From positions 1,674,001 to 1,738,000 of the forward strand of contig JAHREC010000062.1 of NCBI GenBank assembly GCA_020081605.1: a stretch of 64,000 nucleotides of DNA, read 5' to 3'. Shown here piece by piece: positions 35,320 to 47,824 of the stretch. The notes under the pieces are model-generated. The model saw only the letters and a list, made by a program, of their open reading frames with translations. It was not told the DNA's origin and ran no database searches. How positions within the stretch are numbered: position 1 is the first letter of the stretch; each line of letters begins with the position of its first letter. The stretch is from Albifimbria verrucaria (lineage: Eukaryota; Ascomycota; Sordariomycetes; Hypocreales; Stachybotryaceae). Position numbers and translations under genes: made by a program.

Positions 35320-37184
35320 CTACTGGCTGGCAGCAACACACCAATGCCTGTGGAAGGCCCAGGCGCTCTTCTGGCATTCTTTGCTGCAATACTTGGTCCG
35401 ACGGCAACGGCGGCACTTGGCAAATTGGCGCGTGTACTCTTCCCACTTTCCGCATTGATAGTAGGCACACTGCCTGATGCCTCCACGTGTATCGTCCTTT
35501 CGGCAGAGATTTCTCATAACCACTCCAGCCCAGTATTGCATGTCTGTGCTGTGGTATCTGACTGTGAATTTTTCGACTAGTGGAAAGAGGTTGAAATCGT
35601 CAGCGAGAAGATACTCCTCATCCATGTCTTCCGAGTCGTCCATCTCCAACATCTCGTCCTCACTGTCCAAAGCTGCGAGCTCTTTGGTAATAGTCAACCG
35701 AGGCACGAGGTGGCTCTTCTGAAAATATGACCGGAGGCCGCAGTATTTAGACACATAGGCCAAGAGTTGGAGAGACATTAAAACATCTTCCTCCCGTGGC
35801 ATAGCTGCAACCATTTGCTGGTTCGGAACGAAATGGCGGTCGAGAAGATAGCGAGGAATATTGGTGTGGGGCGCTGGGGCCTGTGGCGGGCTCACGATGG
35901 CTGGGCGGTTTGGTGAAAGGCCCATAGGAGGCACCGTGGTTGCGTTCGTAGTGGTACCGATGCTGCCATCCATGGGTCCTCGATGGGTGATGTTGAATGT
36001 TCCAGCATCTTGGTGTGTTTCGGAGACGGTGGGTGCAGTAAGATCAAGAGAAGCACCAGTTAGCATGCCCTCACCGTCGTCCATGGTGATATCCTGAATG
36101 CCAACTTCAGACTGCATTTCGGCAGTCCCGGTCATCTCAGCGTCGGGTGCTTCATCAGATGGTAAACTATCTCCGTTTAGATCATCAGCCTCCACAGTCG
36201 AGTTTTGATGGCGAATGGATGGTCGCCGGCGAGGGCGACCAGAAGGCCCTATGGATGCAGGTCTGACTGTCGGGGAGCGTAGTTGAGGCGGTGGCAGCGG
36301 TGTGGTAGGCGAAGTTGGTTGAGAGACCATATCGTTAGGACCAAATGGAGCCATAGATGCCAGGCGATCAGCATCACGTACAGGCCGGACGAAACCATCG
36401 GCAGGTTCCATGGTGGAGACGGCGGTAGCTAGCGGTTGAATAGCTTGCCTAGAAGTTGAACCCGAAGCCGACACATTGCGGCCATCGTGGCCGTGAAATC
36501 CGTAGCGGTGTCGTGTTGGGGTCGCAGCTTGGCGATCCTGGGTACTAACAGGCTGAGGCAGAATACTCTGTGCATTTTCTGCGCCCTGAGGAGTAGCAGT
36601 CGACGGACCCGCATATGTAGCGGAGACATCGATCGATGGCGGAGGGCCTTGTCGGCGGAAAGATCGTTGTTCAGGGTCAACACGTGTGGAACGATTGGTG
36701 AAAGATGTGGACGCCTTGGTAGCGTTACGGTGGTCATGGCGGTAGCGATGGTGGTGGTCGTGAAGCTGCTTCTGCTTCACTTCCTCGGCCTTTTCGCGGC
36801 ACTTTTCGATGACTTTGATGTAGTTGTCGAGGATGGTAGCAATGACAGGGACCATGTCAGCCTCCACAACGCGTGTGCGCACGTTTTCCGTGCCACGAAC
36901 GCCGATGTTGACGACACATTGGAACGCGAGATTCCACTTCCACATGCCCATCATATCCTTGCTCCGACCCTGTTTGAGAATGCAGACAAGGCGTTCGATG
37001 CCTCCATCGACAGTGAGGATGTCGCGAATACGAGCTGATGAGGTGGTGAGGTAGGCTAGATGGTTGAGCGAATTGATGAGGGGAGAGTCGAAGTGCAATC
37101 GAGCGCTCGACGATCATAGAGGGCGGTCGTGATGCCCACTGACGCCTTGTTGACGTTGGGAATGCTGAAGTTGACTTCCCTCAT
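35320..37184 (-). CDS. samB: MYND-type zinc finger protein SamB/Mub1
   Basis: Homologue of A. nidulans SamB (hyphal and conidiophore morphogenesis) and yeast Mub1, the partner of the ubiquitin ligase Ubr2 in degrading Rpn4. It starts MREVNFSIPNVNKASVGITT. An armadillo-like N-terminal domain follows (LINSLNHLAYLTTSSARIRDI, GGIERLVCILKQGR, AFQCVVNIGVRGTENVRTRVVEADMVP). A long serine/proline-rich disordered middle comes next, then ADDFNLFPLVEKFTVRYHS. The C-terminal MYND finger is CAYYQCGKWEEY ... CRRCRRTKYCSKECQKSAW ... HRHWC, with all expected Cys/His ligands visible. Length is about 620 residues. One base is missing in the C run at about 37080-37083 (plus-strand GGGG), between TSTLP and LINSL. 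No intron is needed. Upstream is an unusually long CT-rich leader. Confidence 0.93.
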
Positions 37185-38963
37185 CTTGGCTGACCAACCC
37201 AGCGAAGGGGTGTGATGGCCAAGTGTTTGTGCGTTACGACCGAGACAACGACGGGAAGGGTCGAGGCTCTACGAAACCCTCGAAAGGGAGGTATCGACCG
37301 ATGGGCGCTGAATAGGGCGGTGAGGCGAGAGCGAGATAGGGAGCCTGGTTTCTCGGCAGGTCGAGATGGATGAGGCGGAGGAGAGAGGTCGAGGAGGATG
37401 GTCGATCTCCTGAGCACAGCGCTAATCGTGGTCGGCTGAGAAAAGCGGGCTGAGGCAAGGGCGTATTAGAGGGAATAGGTAGATGCAGATGGCGGAGAGT
37501 CGAGTCGAGTCGCAAGCGCGATGCAAATGCTTTTGGATGGATGGTGATGATTATGATGATGATGTTGCGAAAGGGAAGAACCGGCTCGATTGATGGAGAG
37601 TAGGCGAAGGGGCCTAATGGGCGAGTGTTTCAGGCAGGGCTCGGTTTCAACCAGACGGGGACCGACAGCCGGGGGAGGCGAGAGGTGCGGTGGACTCGAG
37701 GAGGGAAACAAAAGTGGCTCGAGTTGGGATGCGACGAGAGGAAATAAAACGTAGGAGATCAAGCCGAATACTATCCGGGCAGGTGAAGAAGCTTCAGGAT
37801 TAATGCATCAGCGACAAAGCCCGCGGTGGTTGTCTTGGAAATGAAGAAATGGCAGAGAATTAGCGGGATCGCGGCTGGAGCGAGAGTGGTGTGGGGTGGG
37901 TGAGAGAAGGGGGACAAAGAGGATGATGAAGGGAGAGCGAGAGCGAAAGTGCCTTCCGGTAAGGAAAGGCTGGGCCGGGCTGGGCTGGGCTGGCGGAGAG
38001 GTTGGACCACAAAAGAACTGGAGCCGTGAGAGCAGGTACCCGACCCTGGTGAGGTACCTTTCTACCGCAGGACAGCAGCGTTACAGTACCTACAGTACCT
38101 AAGTACCTACCGACCCTACCTGAACCTCCCTACACACGGCCCCCAGGTATGCTCTGGGAGGGTTGCTGGCCACTGTTTGCAGCGCGGCATTGTGTGCTTG
38201 ATGCTTGGGCAGGTACAGTACAGCCTGCACCGCCCAATGTGTGGTGCTGATGCAACAAGAGCCTTGGGCACACTGTGCCTACCTTGTCTCTGCTACTGAC
38301 TGGCCTACAAACCTCGTTTGGTTCGGTCCATAGGCCGGGATGTGGGAATGGCAGCATGTAGTAGCCATCATCAGTAGCTTCACCTCGTATGGGTATGCTA
38401 CCTACACGTCCGTGTTGAATCGCTGGTCGGTATGCGCCATGCCGCCCAACCGGGACCACGGGCCCGAACGTAAGCAAAGGTTGCCTGCGATGCGTTGCGC
38501 TGATATCGCCCTTTGCCTGCATTGCGTGACTCCCCATCAAGGTCAGCCAGACCATGCATCGGTTCGGTCTAGACAATGCCCATTCACTCATTTTATCCTT
38601 GGCGAATAACACCCTTCAGCTCTTGTCTTGGCAAGTGACCCTCACGGCGGGTAAGGGAGGCACTGTATTGGCGGACCACCTGAACCCAGTAGGATTGTGC
38701 GTCTTCAGGGAACGTCTAGAGCTCATGCACTTAGTCTGCACTGTGCTTCTAGGCAATTCTTAGGCTGCGAATACCAGTCGCTTTCTCCGGGACTTTGCCG
38801 CACCACCACCAGCAGCCCAAGTGCCTTGACCGACCCTAGGTCATGTAGGTACATCCAGGTACGTACAGTATCCGGCCTTGCTTACAGCACCGACCTAGGT
38901 ACCTTGGATTACCTGTCATCCAATTCACCCACCATGTAGTGTGTAAAACACAGCAATCTACCA

Positions 38964-39013
38964 ACAAAAAAAAATAATAAGTAATAATAATAAAAATAAA
39001 AATAAATAAAATA
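38964..39013. repeat. A/T-rich low-complexity tract
   Basis: About 50 bases consist almost only of A and T with AATAAT/AAATAAA steps. It is a simple repeat without further structure. Confidence 0.75.
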
Positions 39014-39720
39014 GGTACGATGCATGAAGGCAAACCCGCATGATGATGATTTGTGGGTTCGGGGAGGCGAACTAGCTCTCCCCACACGGACCGACCGCCG
39101 CCCTCAACATTCACAGGCAAAGGCAATGTACATCCCTTAGTAGGTTAGAGGTAGGTAGTAGGCAGTTGGCCACCGCCAATACAGAGTAGGTAGATACATC
39201 ATCTTTTCATATCATGTTGCCTTTCTATATTCCCGTCTTCCCTTCGGCTTGTCAAGGCCTTCTAATGCTACCAATTCATGACGGGAACGGACGGCATTGG
39301 CATTCCCCATCTAGCCTGGCTCGTCTTCCGCATCACAAACATTGTTTTAGTATGTCTGCTATGGTGAGGCGGGCAGCTCGCCACCCAGACAGACGGTTGG
39401 ATCTTGCTCACTAAAAACGCTCGAGCTCCACGCTTTGAAGACACACCGCTTTGACAAGTAGGTAGTCCTGGCGCGTGACATGACGTTGGTCCTCGACCAC
39501 AGCAGAATACATACATCGCGTGGACTGGCTGTCAGCCACGATATTTCCCAGCGTCCCCACAGACCAAGCTCATAGACCCTGCTCGTCTACCTATGGGTCA
39601 ACACCAACAAAGGCCTCTTGTCCAATATTTGCACCAAACGCACTAGGCATCGAATTATGTGAGATGAGCATTTTCGTGCGAGCATTCGATATCTCCCACC
39701 ACTGGGCTGAGCGAAAAGAA

Positions 39721-39793
39721 CGGCGCCATCATCACCATCACCATCGTCATCGTCATCGTAGTCGTAGTCGTAGTCGTAGTCGTAGTAGTCCAT
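39721..39793. repeat. Trinucleotide microsatellite of shifting unit
   Basis: Runs of CATCAC, then CATCGT, then AGTCGT follow one another in one triplet phase. It opens small frames rich in His/Arg/Ser on one strand and Asp/Tyr on the other, which should not be taken for genes. Confidence 0.8.
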
Positions 39794-41054
39794 GTACTGA
39801 AGCCGGGACTATGTTACTTCACGAAGGCATCAATGCGTGTCAGACCACCCAACTCTTCTTACAGTACGGTAGACTGCTACCACGCATTTGGCAGGTTTTG
39901 CTCGTTCGCCGGTCGTCAGGCTTACGTGACACTTTCTAACCCTCTTTGTCCATAAAATATCCCGCAGGTACAGCCCTCTCCATACAATGGATAACCTAGA
40001 TCTTGCCAATACGTCTCCCCGCCACAGAAGCATCTTCTTGAGTTTGTCCGCAAGCATCATATCGCTTGCCATATAGGTAGCTTTTGACAAAAATTTTCTA
40101 ACCTTTTGGCTTCTACAGCACGAGAAGACACACAGAAATGAACAAAGTGGGATGGGCTTCACACCCCACTCTACGCTGACAGCTCTGTTGCAGATTCTAT
40201 ACCAGGTTTATTCATTCTCGATCATCAACGCATCATGTCCTGATTCAAAGAGTAAACCCCATTTCCATGCCTCCAGACAAAGGCTACTTGACAGACTGAA
40301 GAGCCCATGGAACAGAAGTGGTCAAGCCGTCGAGATAGGCACCAGCACACCTCAAATTATCCTTCCTGAGTGGAATTGCAATTGAGTTTTTATACAGCCG
40401 CTTTAGGTTGGGTTTCCCAGTAGTGGCGTTAGCGGCACATCCGCATGCTTCGGCACGGTTCTGCAGATTCCCAGGAAACGGGTATTCCGAACAACGCAAC
40501 TCCCGAGTCTAAAGGGCGCGGCGACCCGCTGGTGGCAAACCGAGCATTCGGCAGTACCATCTTGGCAGAAGCTCGTGCCATGACAACGTTGTCAAGCTCT
40601 ATTAAAAAAAACATCGACAAAGAGCCTGATGGCTGAGTTGGTTGTAGACTCATCATATCAACCTCCCTGATGTTGCAGGTAGCTGCGAGGAAGTGAGGGC
40701 AAAGCTTAGCAATGTCTTCTTCTGTTCACAGGAAGAAACATTCCGTACCAAGGCCCAATACCCTGTTAGTCCAGGATGTGCCTCGCGATACAACACAAAT
40801 GAAGGACTAAACACCATAGAGCATTAGCTGACAGCCCCAACTTAATCACTCAATCCCGACAGTGACCATTCGTAGTGTTGTCCATAGCGTAACAAGCACC
40901 GGTAGCAGACTTAAGTCCGGCTTCATTCGGAGTGAAGCAAAGGACTTAAAGAAGAGATCCTTTGTAATCCACTGGGTGCTGCGAACCAAGCGTCTATAAC
41001 ACCAGCTTCTCAAGCCACTCGAAATTTGAGAACCGAATGATAGACTATAGCATC

Positions 41055-42254
41055 TCAATCACCGCTGATTTTGGCATGCCGGAAGTACTTCATCCCAACC
41101 CATGCTACAACTACCCACACCCATGCCATGACACACGTGAGAATCATGAGGGCCGGATAGTATCCTACAATGGGCAAAGTAGGATCATTCTCGAGCTCGG
41201 GTGGAGCATAAGGTGTCTTGCCAACATCCCAAGCCCAGCTCCAAACGTCTAGACATGAACCCATGCCGATTACAAAGACGAACCAGGTAACAGAAAGAAC
41301 CACCCAACCCCACCAGCTGGTTTCTGAATAGTCCCAGCCTGAGTCAGATGGAGGGAGAGGGTGCTTGCGAGCCCGGTGTAGGATAATGGTGACTTTTCTC
41401 GGTGGAAGGACCTTCGACGCACCGTAGGCACCCGGTCTCCAAAGAATGAATCACCGTTGGAAGGCGCCGATAGGCCTGAACGAACGTCTTGACCGGTGCC
41501 AGGTATATGTAGGACATCTTCCTCGTCAGTCGTGGAGTTATAAGAATTTAAAACATCAGCCTCTCGATCATGTGGAGGTGGTGCACCCAAGGAGGATACA
41601 GAAGAGCTCGTGAGGCTCGTACGGCTGGCATAGCCATCCATCGATGGACGTGGAGTAAGGTCGGCGACCCTTAATCCCAATGCATCATGTTGTGCTGCTG
41701 TCGCATTTGGGGACTGCCTGGCAGACTCGGATGCGACAAAAGCAGCTGCTTGTGCGGTATCTACGGTCAACGGCTTGGTGTCCCGCCTGTCGCGCTGAGC
41801 ACCTCTGCCAAGTAGAGCCACCTTCCTAAGGGACCCGCGACGCCTTCTCGTTTTTGTTGCTGCATTATGTCTTCCATAGAACGTGTTGAATGTGTTGTAG
41901 TATCGGTGCCAGAATTATGATGCTTTGCTTCGCTCGAGGATCGAATGAAGGGAGTTTGGACAGGAGACCGGATCCCGCCGATGGCCTACGGAACGTAGAC
42001 GAGGTGGATAGGGAACCATTTCGTGAAGTCCGAGGCGTGTCCTCGTCAAGACTCGTGTCACGAGTGGAGGCAGAATCCATCTCGGCAGTTGTATGCTCGT
42101 AATCAAATCGAGAATCCTAGCCGTTGCTCGAGTGGACTTTGATGTGACGAGTAGGGATCTCAGTGACAAGACAAAGCGATAGAAAGCATCTTTAGAGAAG
42201 CCGCTTGGATCGGAAGGGTATTTGACAGCATATTCATTTGTTGGTGCAACGAAG
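41055..42254 (-). CDS. Uncharacterised fungal membrane protein with C-terminal two-helix domain (5' end unresolved)
   Basis: The frame is followed from an acceptor at 42254: FVAPTNEYAVKYPSDPSGF, DAFYRFVLSLRSLLVTSKSTRAT, then a serine/threonine-rich linker (SASTRDTSLDEDTPRTSRNG), a basic RRRRGSLRKVALLGRG and another disordered part. The C-terminus has two strong membrane segments (WWGWVVLSVTWFVFVIGMGS and YYPALMILTCVMAWVWVVVA) around SWAWDVGKTPYAPPELENDPTLP, ending MKYFRHAKISGD-stop. I do not recognise the family and give no function. One-base losses are needed at about 41359 (C run) and 41851 (A run), and near 41930 and 42110. The first exon and start codon lie upstream of 42254 and could not be settled. 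A divergent neighbour is the zinc transporter. Confidence 0.7.
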
Positions 42255-42851
42255 CTAAGTTGTCATCCTCGCCAGTGCAATGCCCTCGATTTTGCTTGTG
42301 ACGTTGGTACGAAGAACGTACATGCAAGAACCTTGCAGAAAGGTGTCTTTCAAAACAGAGATCCTATTGGTGAAAGCACGTACCTGTCGGTACCCTGTCA
42401 CGATACAGTGGGAAGGACAACTCTGGGTGGGGCGCAACCTCCCATTGTGATGGAGCTGATCAGACAAGGAAGGTACCACAGCGCACTTGCCTCATTGGCT
42501 ACTCTTGGAACTTAGCAAATCTGCAATCTTAGCGACGACCAAGACGACCTACCTAATAAACAAACCGCCCATATCCCATTGCCTTGATACGCTTCTAGCT
42601 CGCAGGCCCGTCTACCTTACCTAAGGCACTTTACTCCTGTGAGGTACCAGGAACCCACTGGCCTTATCAAATCTGGTCAGTACTCCGACTCTTATCGATG
42701 CTTGAACGACGCCTTGTCTTCATGAACCAGGCGACCCCTCTCCATGCGCGCCATTCAACCCCAGGTTACTAGCCCAGGACCTCGTGAGCTAATTGTCCAT
42801 CTCCGGTTCTAGTACAATTTGGAGACTGAGCAACACCCAAAGGTGGCCTGC
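42255..42851. other. Divergent promoter region
   Basis: This probably contains the first exon of the membrane protein gene on the minus strand (a donor-like gtacgtgc lies near 42388) and the promoter of the zinc transporter. GGTACC words occur at 42388-42395, 42471-42478 and 42641-42648. Confidence 0.4.
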
Positions 42852-44234
42852 ATGGATTCGCGATTCCCAACCGCCCTTCCTCCCACTCTCCTCGTTGACG
42901 ACCTTGACCCCGAAGAGCCTCGCCCAACACACTATTGCGAACCCGATAGTTTTACAGAATCTGGAGCTCTACTACGGCCTTCCAATATGAACTCTGGGGA
43001 GAACAGTGGGGAGGATGCTCAGGGCGCCGCACCCGCCAATCCGTTCAACTTTCAGACCCAGGTGATTTCTACCACACCTGTGAAATCGGTATATTCTCCT
43101 CGGCGCATGGGTTATCGTGTCCTTTATGGAATGCATACTTATTCGTCTTCCGCATAGAATATCGGCCAGAGACGTGGCCATCGTTACAAACACAGTAGTG
43201 TTTCGACCCAACATCAGATCTTCCAGGAACCACCACCTAGACCTCCTCTTGTCTTGCCAGCGTCCCTACCCATCCCTACGATTAAAGAGGCATGGAAGAG
43301 CATGCATAAAGATCAAAGGAGGCGACTATACTGGAGCCTGTGTCATGTGGCTGTCGCCATGTTCATTTTCTTTAAATCCGAAGGTTCTCTTGCGTCCATG
43401 GCCTTATCCCACTTGGTCTTCTTCGATGCCGGAAGCGCTGCCGTCTGCGTCGTTGTAGATGTGTTAGGGAATTTTGAGGTGTGGCGCCGGAGCAGCATTA
43501 GACATCCGTTCGGGCTGGAAAGAGCAGAAGTCCTGGCTGGCTTCGCTATGTCTATTTTCCTGCTCTTTGGCGGGTTTGATCTCGTGTCGCACAACCTCAA
43601 ACATTTCCTTGAGTCCATGGGAAACCACGAGGCACACCACGAGCATGACCATGATCACAACCACGTCTCAACAGGCTCAATTGACCTCGTGTCTGCTGCT
43701 GCCATCATTTGCACTCTTATTTCCGCTTATGGTCTGAGAAACCATGCTCGAATTGCGAGGATCATGAGAGTGTCCTATCTGGCCTCTTTGCCCAGCATTT
43801 TGTCCAACCCGTTTCATTTTTTGACATTGTCTCTATCGTTTTTGATTGGACTCCTCCCGTTGCTCTCTATATCCCTCTACGCATGGTTGGACCGCTTGCT
43901 TTGTACCGTAATTTCTCTGGCCATGTTTGGGCTCGGAATGCGCGTGGCTGTAGCCCAGGGTCTCATGTTACTCATGTCCTACGGCAGCCATGACGGCAAT
44001 GCTGAAGTGACACGAGTGCTGCGAGAGATTGAATCGGAATCCAGCATAACCCGTATAGATGAGGCGCAGTTTTGGCAAGTCCATTATGGTCTTTGCATGG
44101 CTAATCTCAAGGTGAGCATTGTCAAGGGCTACGATGAAATGGCTCTGGTGAAGCTTCGGAACAGGATATCCTCGGTGATACAGAACCGTCTTGGCGAGGG
44201 CTACGGAAAGGGGGTAATATCAGATGGGAGGTGA
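42852..44234 (+). CDS. ZRG17: Cation-diffusion-facilitator zinc transporter, Zrg17 type
   Basis: Membrane protein of the CDF family. In yeast, Zrg17 pairs with Msc2 in the ER membrane to supply zinc to the early secretory pathway. Two exons (42852-43088 and 43158-44234) give 437 residues with the frame intact. A cytosolic N-terminus (MDSRFPTALPPTLLVDDLDPEEP, proline-rich PPPRPPLVLPASLPIP) leads into a domain with about six helices: YWSLCHVAVAMFIFFKSEGSLASMALSHLVFFDA, VCVVVDVLGNFEVW, HPFGLERAEVLAGFAMSIFLLFGG. A histidine-rich loop HEAHHEHDHDHNH sits before helix 4, then TGSIDLVSAAAIICTLISAYG and two more hydrophobic stretches. The DxxxD-type zinc site of classic CDF proteins is weak here, as in Zrg17. 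ATG 42852 is the first in-frame ATG; the frame opens upstream only without ATG. Confidence 0.82.
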
Positions 44235-44614
44235 CGTTACAGATATCTACTGACACGGCATCTTGATGGTCTTGTACGTAGCCATCTTGCTACTAGTGTG
44301 AATAGAGCCGTATGCTGGACGGCACTTTAAGTGATACCCTTCAGAAGTGGTATGCTTCCGTGATTTATGAGTAATGATTTATACGATATGTAGAGTTTGA
44401 GCAGGGTATCCTAATATATACTAGAGAGTCTATGGCCTGGCTTAATGAAATGCGTCCAGATAAATTCTAAACGCAAGAGAAATGTTGGCCTTCTCGCACA
44501 GCTAGCTGTGACACCAAAAGCCCATAAGAATGGATGGGAAAAAGGTTGGCCCCGCAACGATAACTCCAAATCTTCATGTCTCATAGCAACTCAGATGGCT
44601 CCAACTGAGTGCCC
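44235..44614. other. Convergent 3' region
   Basis: This lies between the stops of the zinc transporter and the dynamin gene. Only presumed 3' untranslated sequence is seen. Confidence 0.5.
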
Positions 44615-47483
44615 CTAGAACAGCCCCCAACGACCTCTCTCGGTCCCGCTGTTAGGTTTCTTGTTGGCAATGCCTCGATCCCTTCCTTCTAGCTGTTTCA
44701 GGCTGTCTATCTTCCCAAGCACAAGCTCCAACAGTTCCTTTCGTCGAATAACCTCAAGGTGCTGACGAATTTTAGGGTCTTCTTTGGCAAATTTCTCAAT
44801 ATCCTCTTGAGACAGGTGCCGACCCAGCCGAAGGTCTAGCTCTCGCGGAAAGTTGTAGTAGAACTCTGATAGCAGTTCTACGTTCAAGAAGAGAACCGCA
44901 GTAGAAGCCAATTTTGTGGCTGCAGCATCAAGAAAGACCTCTGGGCAATAATATTTGTTCTTGGCATTGGCACATTGCTTCGACTTGACAGCCATAAGAC
45001 GCATTTTGATGATATCAGCCCGATCGCGAAGAAACACAGCCTCGCGTCCTAAATACTCCAAGTTAGACATATGTTCTCATGAAATCGAAGAAAATCAAAG
45101 AAATATTTTACCTTTACTGAGCAGTTCGGCACTGAATCCACCGGCGCCGCTTCGACCGTCGCCCTCAACGATGATTTCACCTTTCCGTGCCTTATCAACA
45201 AATGTCATAACCTCTTTCAATTTTCGTCGGCCACCGACAGCCGACTCCATTTGAGTCAAGGCAGCTTCGCAGTCGCGCAATTCATTCTTGAGCACGTTGC
45301 CGACATGCTCCCGGCCTTTGGTCCACTCCCTATCTTCAATATCGATTTCGAACTTGTAGGGCTTGATACAATTCTCCACCTGATCACTTGTGCTGTAAAA
45401 TCTTTCATTAAGAATCGTTGATGCGGCATCCATGATAGCTTGGCGGGCAAAAGGATGAGTCGAAAAACTTGATTGATTCAAGAGGCGATCGATATGGGCT
45501 TGAATGGAAGATGCAACGACCGTCGTAGCGAGACGGCCAACGCCGAGTTTTGTCAAAGCCGAAGTAGATGCGTCGAGTTGACGATGCCAGTAAAGAGAGT
45601 TGGCATCTGCTTTGGGTAAATCCGCGAGGCTATCACGCTCTGGCGTGGCAACAGCAAGATCCTCAATGGGCTTGTTCCAGTATCGAGCTGCTAGAAGATC
45701 CAAGACCTTCTGATCAAGCTCGTTCTTGAGTATGTCATGCATTTGTGGTCTGCCAAACTCTTCCGCAAATTGCTTGAAAGAGTGTTTGAAGGCGTCTAGA
45801 CTCTCGGCCAGGTATGACTCCGCTGACAAGGGACGGTCATTGTATTGAACCTTGAACTCGTAGCTTGCCTCTTCCAATTCTTGTCTGATCGCATCGCTCG
45901 TGCCTTGCAGGCTGGACGACATAGTCTGTTCCAATACATGCATAAGCTTCTTGCGAAGTGTTACTGTCCCTACAGCGAGACCAGCCTCAGGTCCAAACTC
46001 ATGAGGGTGGGAAGAGAAGTAGGCCTTCTCATTATTGGCAATAGCGGAGAGTAGGTTGGCGGGTCCTTTTTGAATAGACTTGAAGTTTGGGGACCTTAGA
46101 CACCACACCCACATATCCCAATCGCAAGGGATATTGCTTATCATTTAGAATTGCAGCGCCACGAACAGGATCAACAAGGTCCATCTTGGTAACAACCCCA
46201 ATTGTCCGCTCTCCTCGAGGATCAACCCTGCGGGATGCACGGAGAGCAGTCGAGTTTGCCAAGTCCACATCAGCGGCAGAGATGGCCAGGATAACATTTG
46301 GTGGCTGGATATACTTGTCGCAAAGTTCGGATATCTTCTGCTTCAGCTGAAGAGGCTGATTTTGGCCGACCACCTGGATGTAACCTGGCAGATCGATGAG
46401 CGAGAGATCCGGAACATTCGGCGAGTACACAGTCAAATGTATTGGGTCATCCGAAACACATTCCGAATCTGGCACTGCCAGGTTTAGCTCGGTGAGGGTA
46501 CGCTGGATGGAGGAAAAGTCTGTGATACGTCTCAGACCGAGGTCTGGAAATTCACCGTACTCCTCGGTCGATTCAGGCGTGTTGACAAGAGTCAGTTCGA
46601 TCGGACGTCGGGTGACCATGTTGGAGCCCTTGGGCAAAAATTCGTGGCCGACAATGGCTTCCAGAACAGAGCTTTTCCCCGAGGATTGAGAACCGATGAC
46701 GACGATAGATGGTAACGTCAAACTGCCGGATTGGCCGACCTTTTGCAAGATGGTTCGAATTTCAATCATTTTCTTCGTCAACATCATCATCTGGTCGTCC
46801 TTGGCTATTTCGCTATCACTGCGAGTGTCTTCTTCTGAGGACTGCTCATAACCATAAGCAGCAGCTGAGGCGCCAACAGCAGCAGCAGCGCCGACTCTGC
46901 TTTGCTTTGGATCCCCATCGCCACCAGGGCCTCCGGAACCCCAGTTCCGATTTCTTCGTGGATCCTGAGGATTTTCTGGAGCCATTCTGGCATATCAACT
47001 TGTTCCTTCGTATTTTCCCAGCCTCGTCGTGTTTGGTCTGCCACCTCCTTGGCACTATGGAACAAACTTGATGCTGTTGTAGAAACGGTGTCCTTGGTGT
47101 TATTGAACAGCTCTATCGCGAACGTCCCGGCCTCTGGCATACGTCAGTTTCTCGGTTCACTAAAATGCGGAAGGGGTCAACGAACGGGTGGCTTGGTACT
47201 GAACCCAAGCAAAGGCACCGATGGCGAGACCGCCAAACATAGCAGGAACTCGTAGAAATTTGACCATCAACTTCGGCAGAAAACGAGCAAAAGAAGCATT
47301 CCGAACAGTGACTGCATTGTGAAACGAGTTGCCACTCATCCACATACGACGGCGAGTGGCTCTAATCGATGCTTCTGCACGAAGTAGATCACCGGTCGGG
47401 AAGCGATGCAGATGCCGAGTTGTGTTCGCAGAGGCGCGTCGCGCCACCGGCCGCAAGCCGGCAGCGAGCGCTCGAGCACTCAT
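44615..47483 (-). CDS. MGM1: Mitochondrial inner-membrane dynamin GTPase Mgm1 (OPA1/Msp1)
   Basis: GTPase that fuses the mitochondrial inner membrane and shapes cristae. It starts [18 protein letters not shown], an Arg-rich import signal, followed by a hydrophobic anchor ([22 protein letters not shown]). The GTPase domain has the P-loop GSQSSGKSS, switch MVTRRP, DLPG and TKMD. Middle, stalk and C-terminal effector parts follow to [14 protein letters not shown]. Introns: one after VQYQAT near 47183, and 45111-45049 near the 3' end. A base is missing at the C run 46939-46942 (after EEIGTG), and one extra A lies at 46086-46088 ([13 protein letters not shown]). Length is about 900 residues, normal for the family. 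The start is 342 bp from the SPB1 ATG, so the two genes share a short divergent promoter. Confidence 0.97.
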
Positions 47484-47824
47484 GATAACTTAGGCGTTTT
47501 CTGGCTATGTACGTGGTCTTGACGCAGTCATGGGCAGAACTGCCGAGAATTTTGATGAGCAGAACAACCACTGGTGCAGCATCAAAGCTGACCTCGAGCA
47601 GCCTTCTCTAATGAATTATGGGTTGACGTTTGACCCAGCTTGGGATGTTCATGCATGACCCACCACATCATCCTAGCCTGGCCGGTTAACTGGTGGCGCT
47701 CTGTTATCTTCACGTGATTCTTATCTTATCGTGTGTTCGGCAACAAAATTTCTGTATCTGCAATGGCGACTGGAAAAAGTCCCATTCCCATTCCATCGGC
47801 CCCTCGCAATCTGTACCGCAGCCA
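47484..47824. promoter_or_regulatory. Short divergent promoter, MGM1 / SPB1
   Basis: These 341 bp separate two diverging start codons. No clear TATA box or named site is seen. Confidence 0.6.

Larger units (their letters stand above)
37185..41054. other. Gene-poor 3.9-kb stretch with low-complexity tracts
   Basis: No protein or RNA gene is recognised on either strand. The first 0.8 kb is CT-rich on the minus strand and probably the samB leader and promoter. Beyond it lie GGTACC words at 38030-38112 and 38846-38910, an A/T-rich tract at 38964-39013 and a CAT/CGT/AGT triplet tract at 39721-39793. Open frames of up to 160 codons here have no conserved motifs. Confidence 0.5.

Noticed and set aside
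38130..38612. A 160-codon minus-strand frame in the gene-poor stretch
   Set aside because: Its composition is ordinary, with no domain, intron or family resemblance, and GGTACC words lie next to it. It is likely random.
39587..39939. Frames encoding poly-His/Arg/Ser or poly-Asp/Tyr
   Set aside because: They come from the triplet microsatellite at 39721-39793 and have no other coding features.
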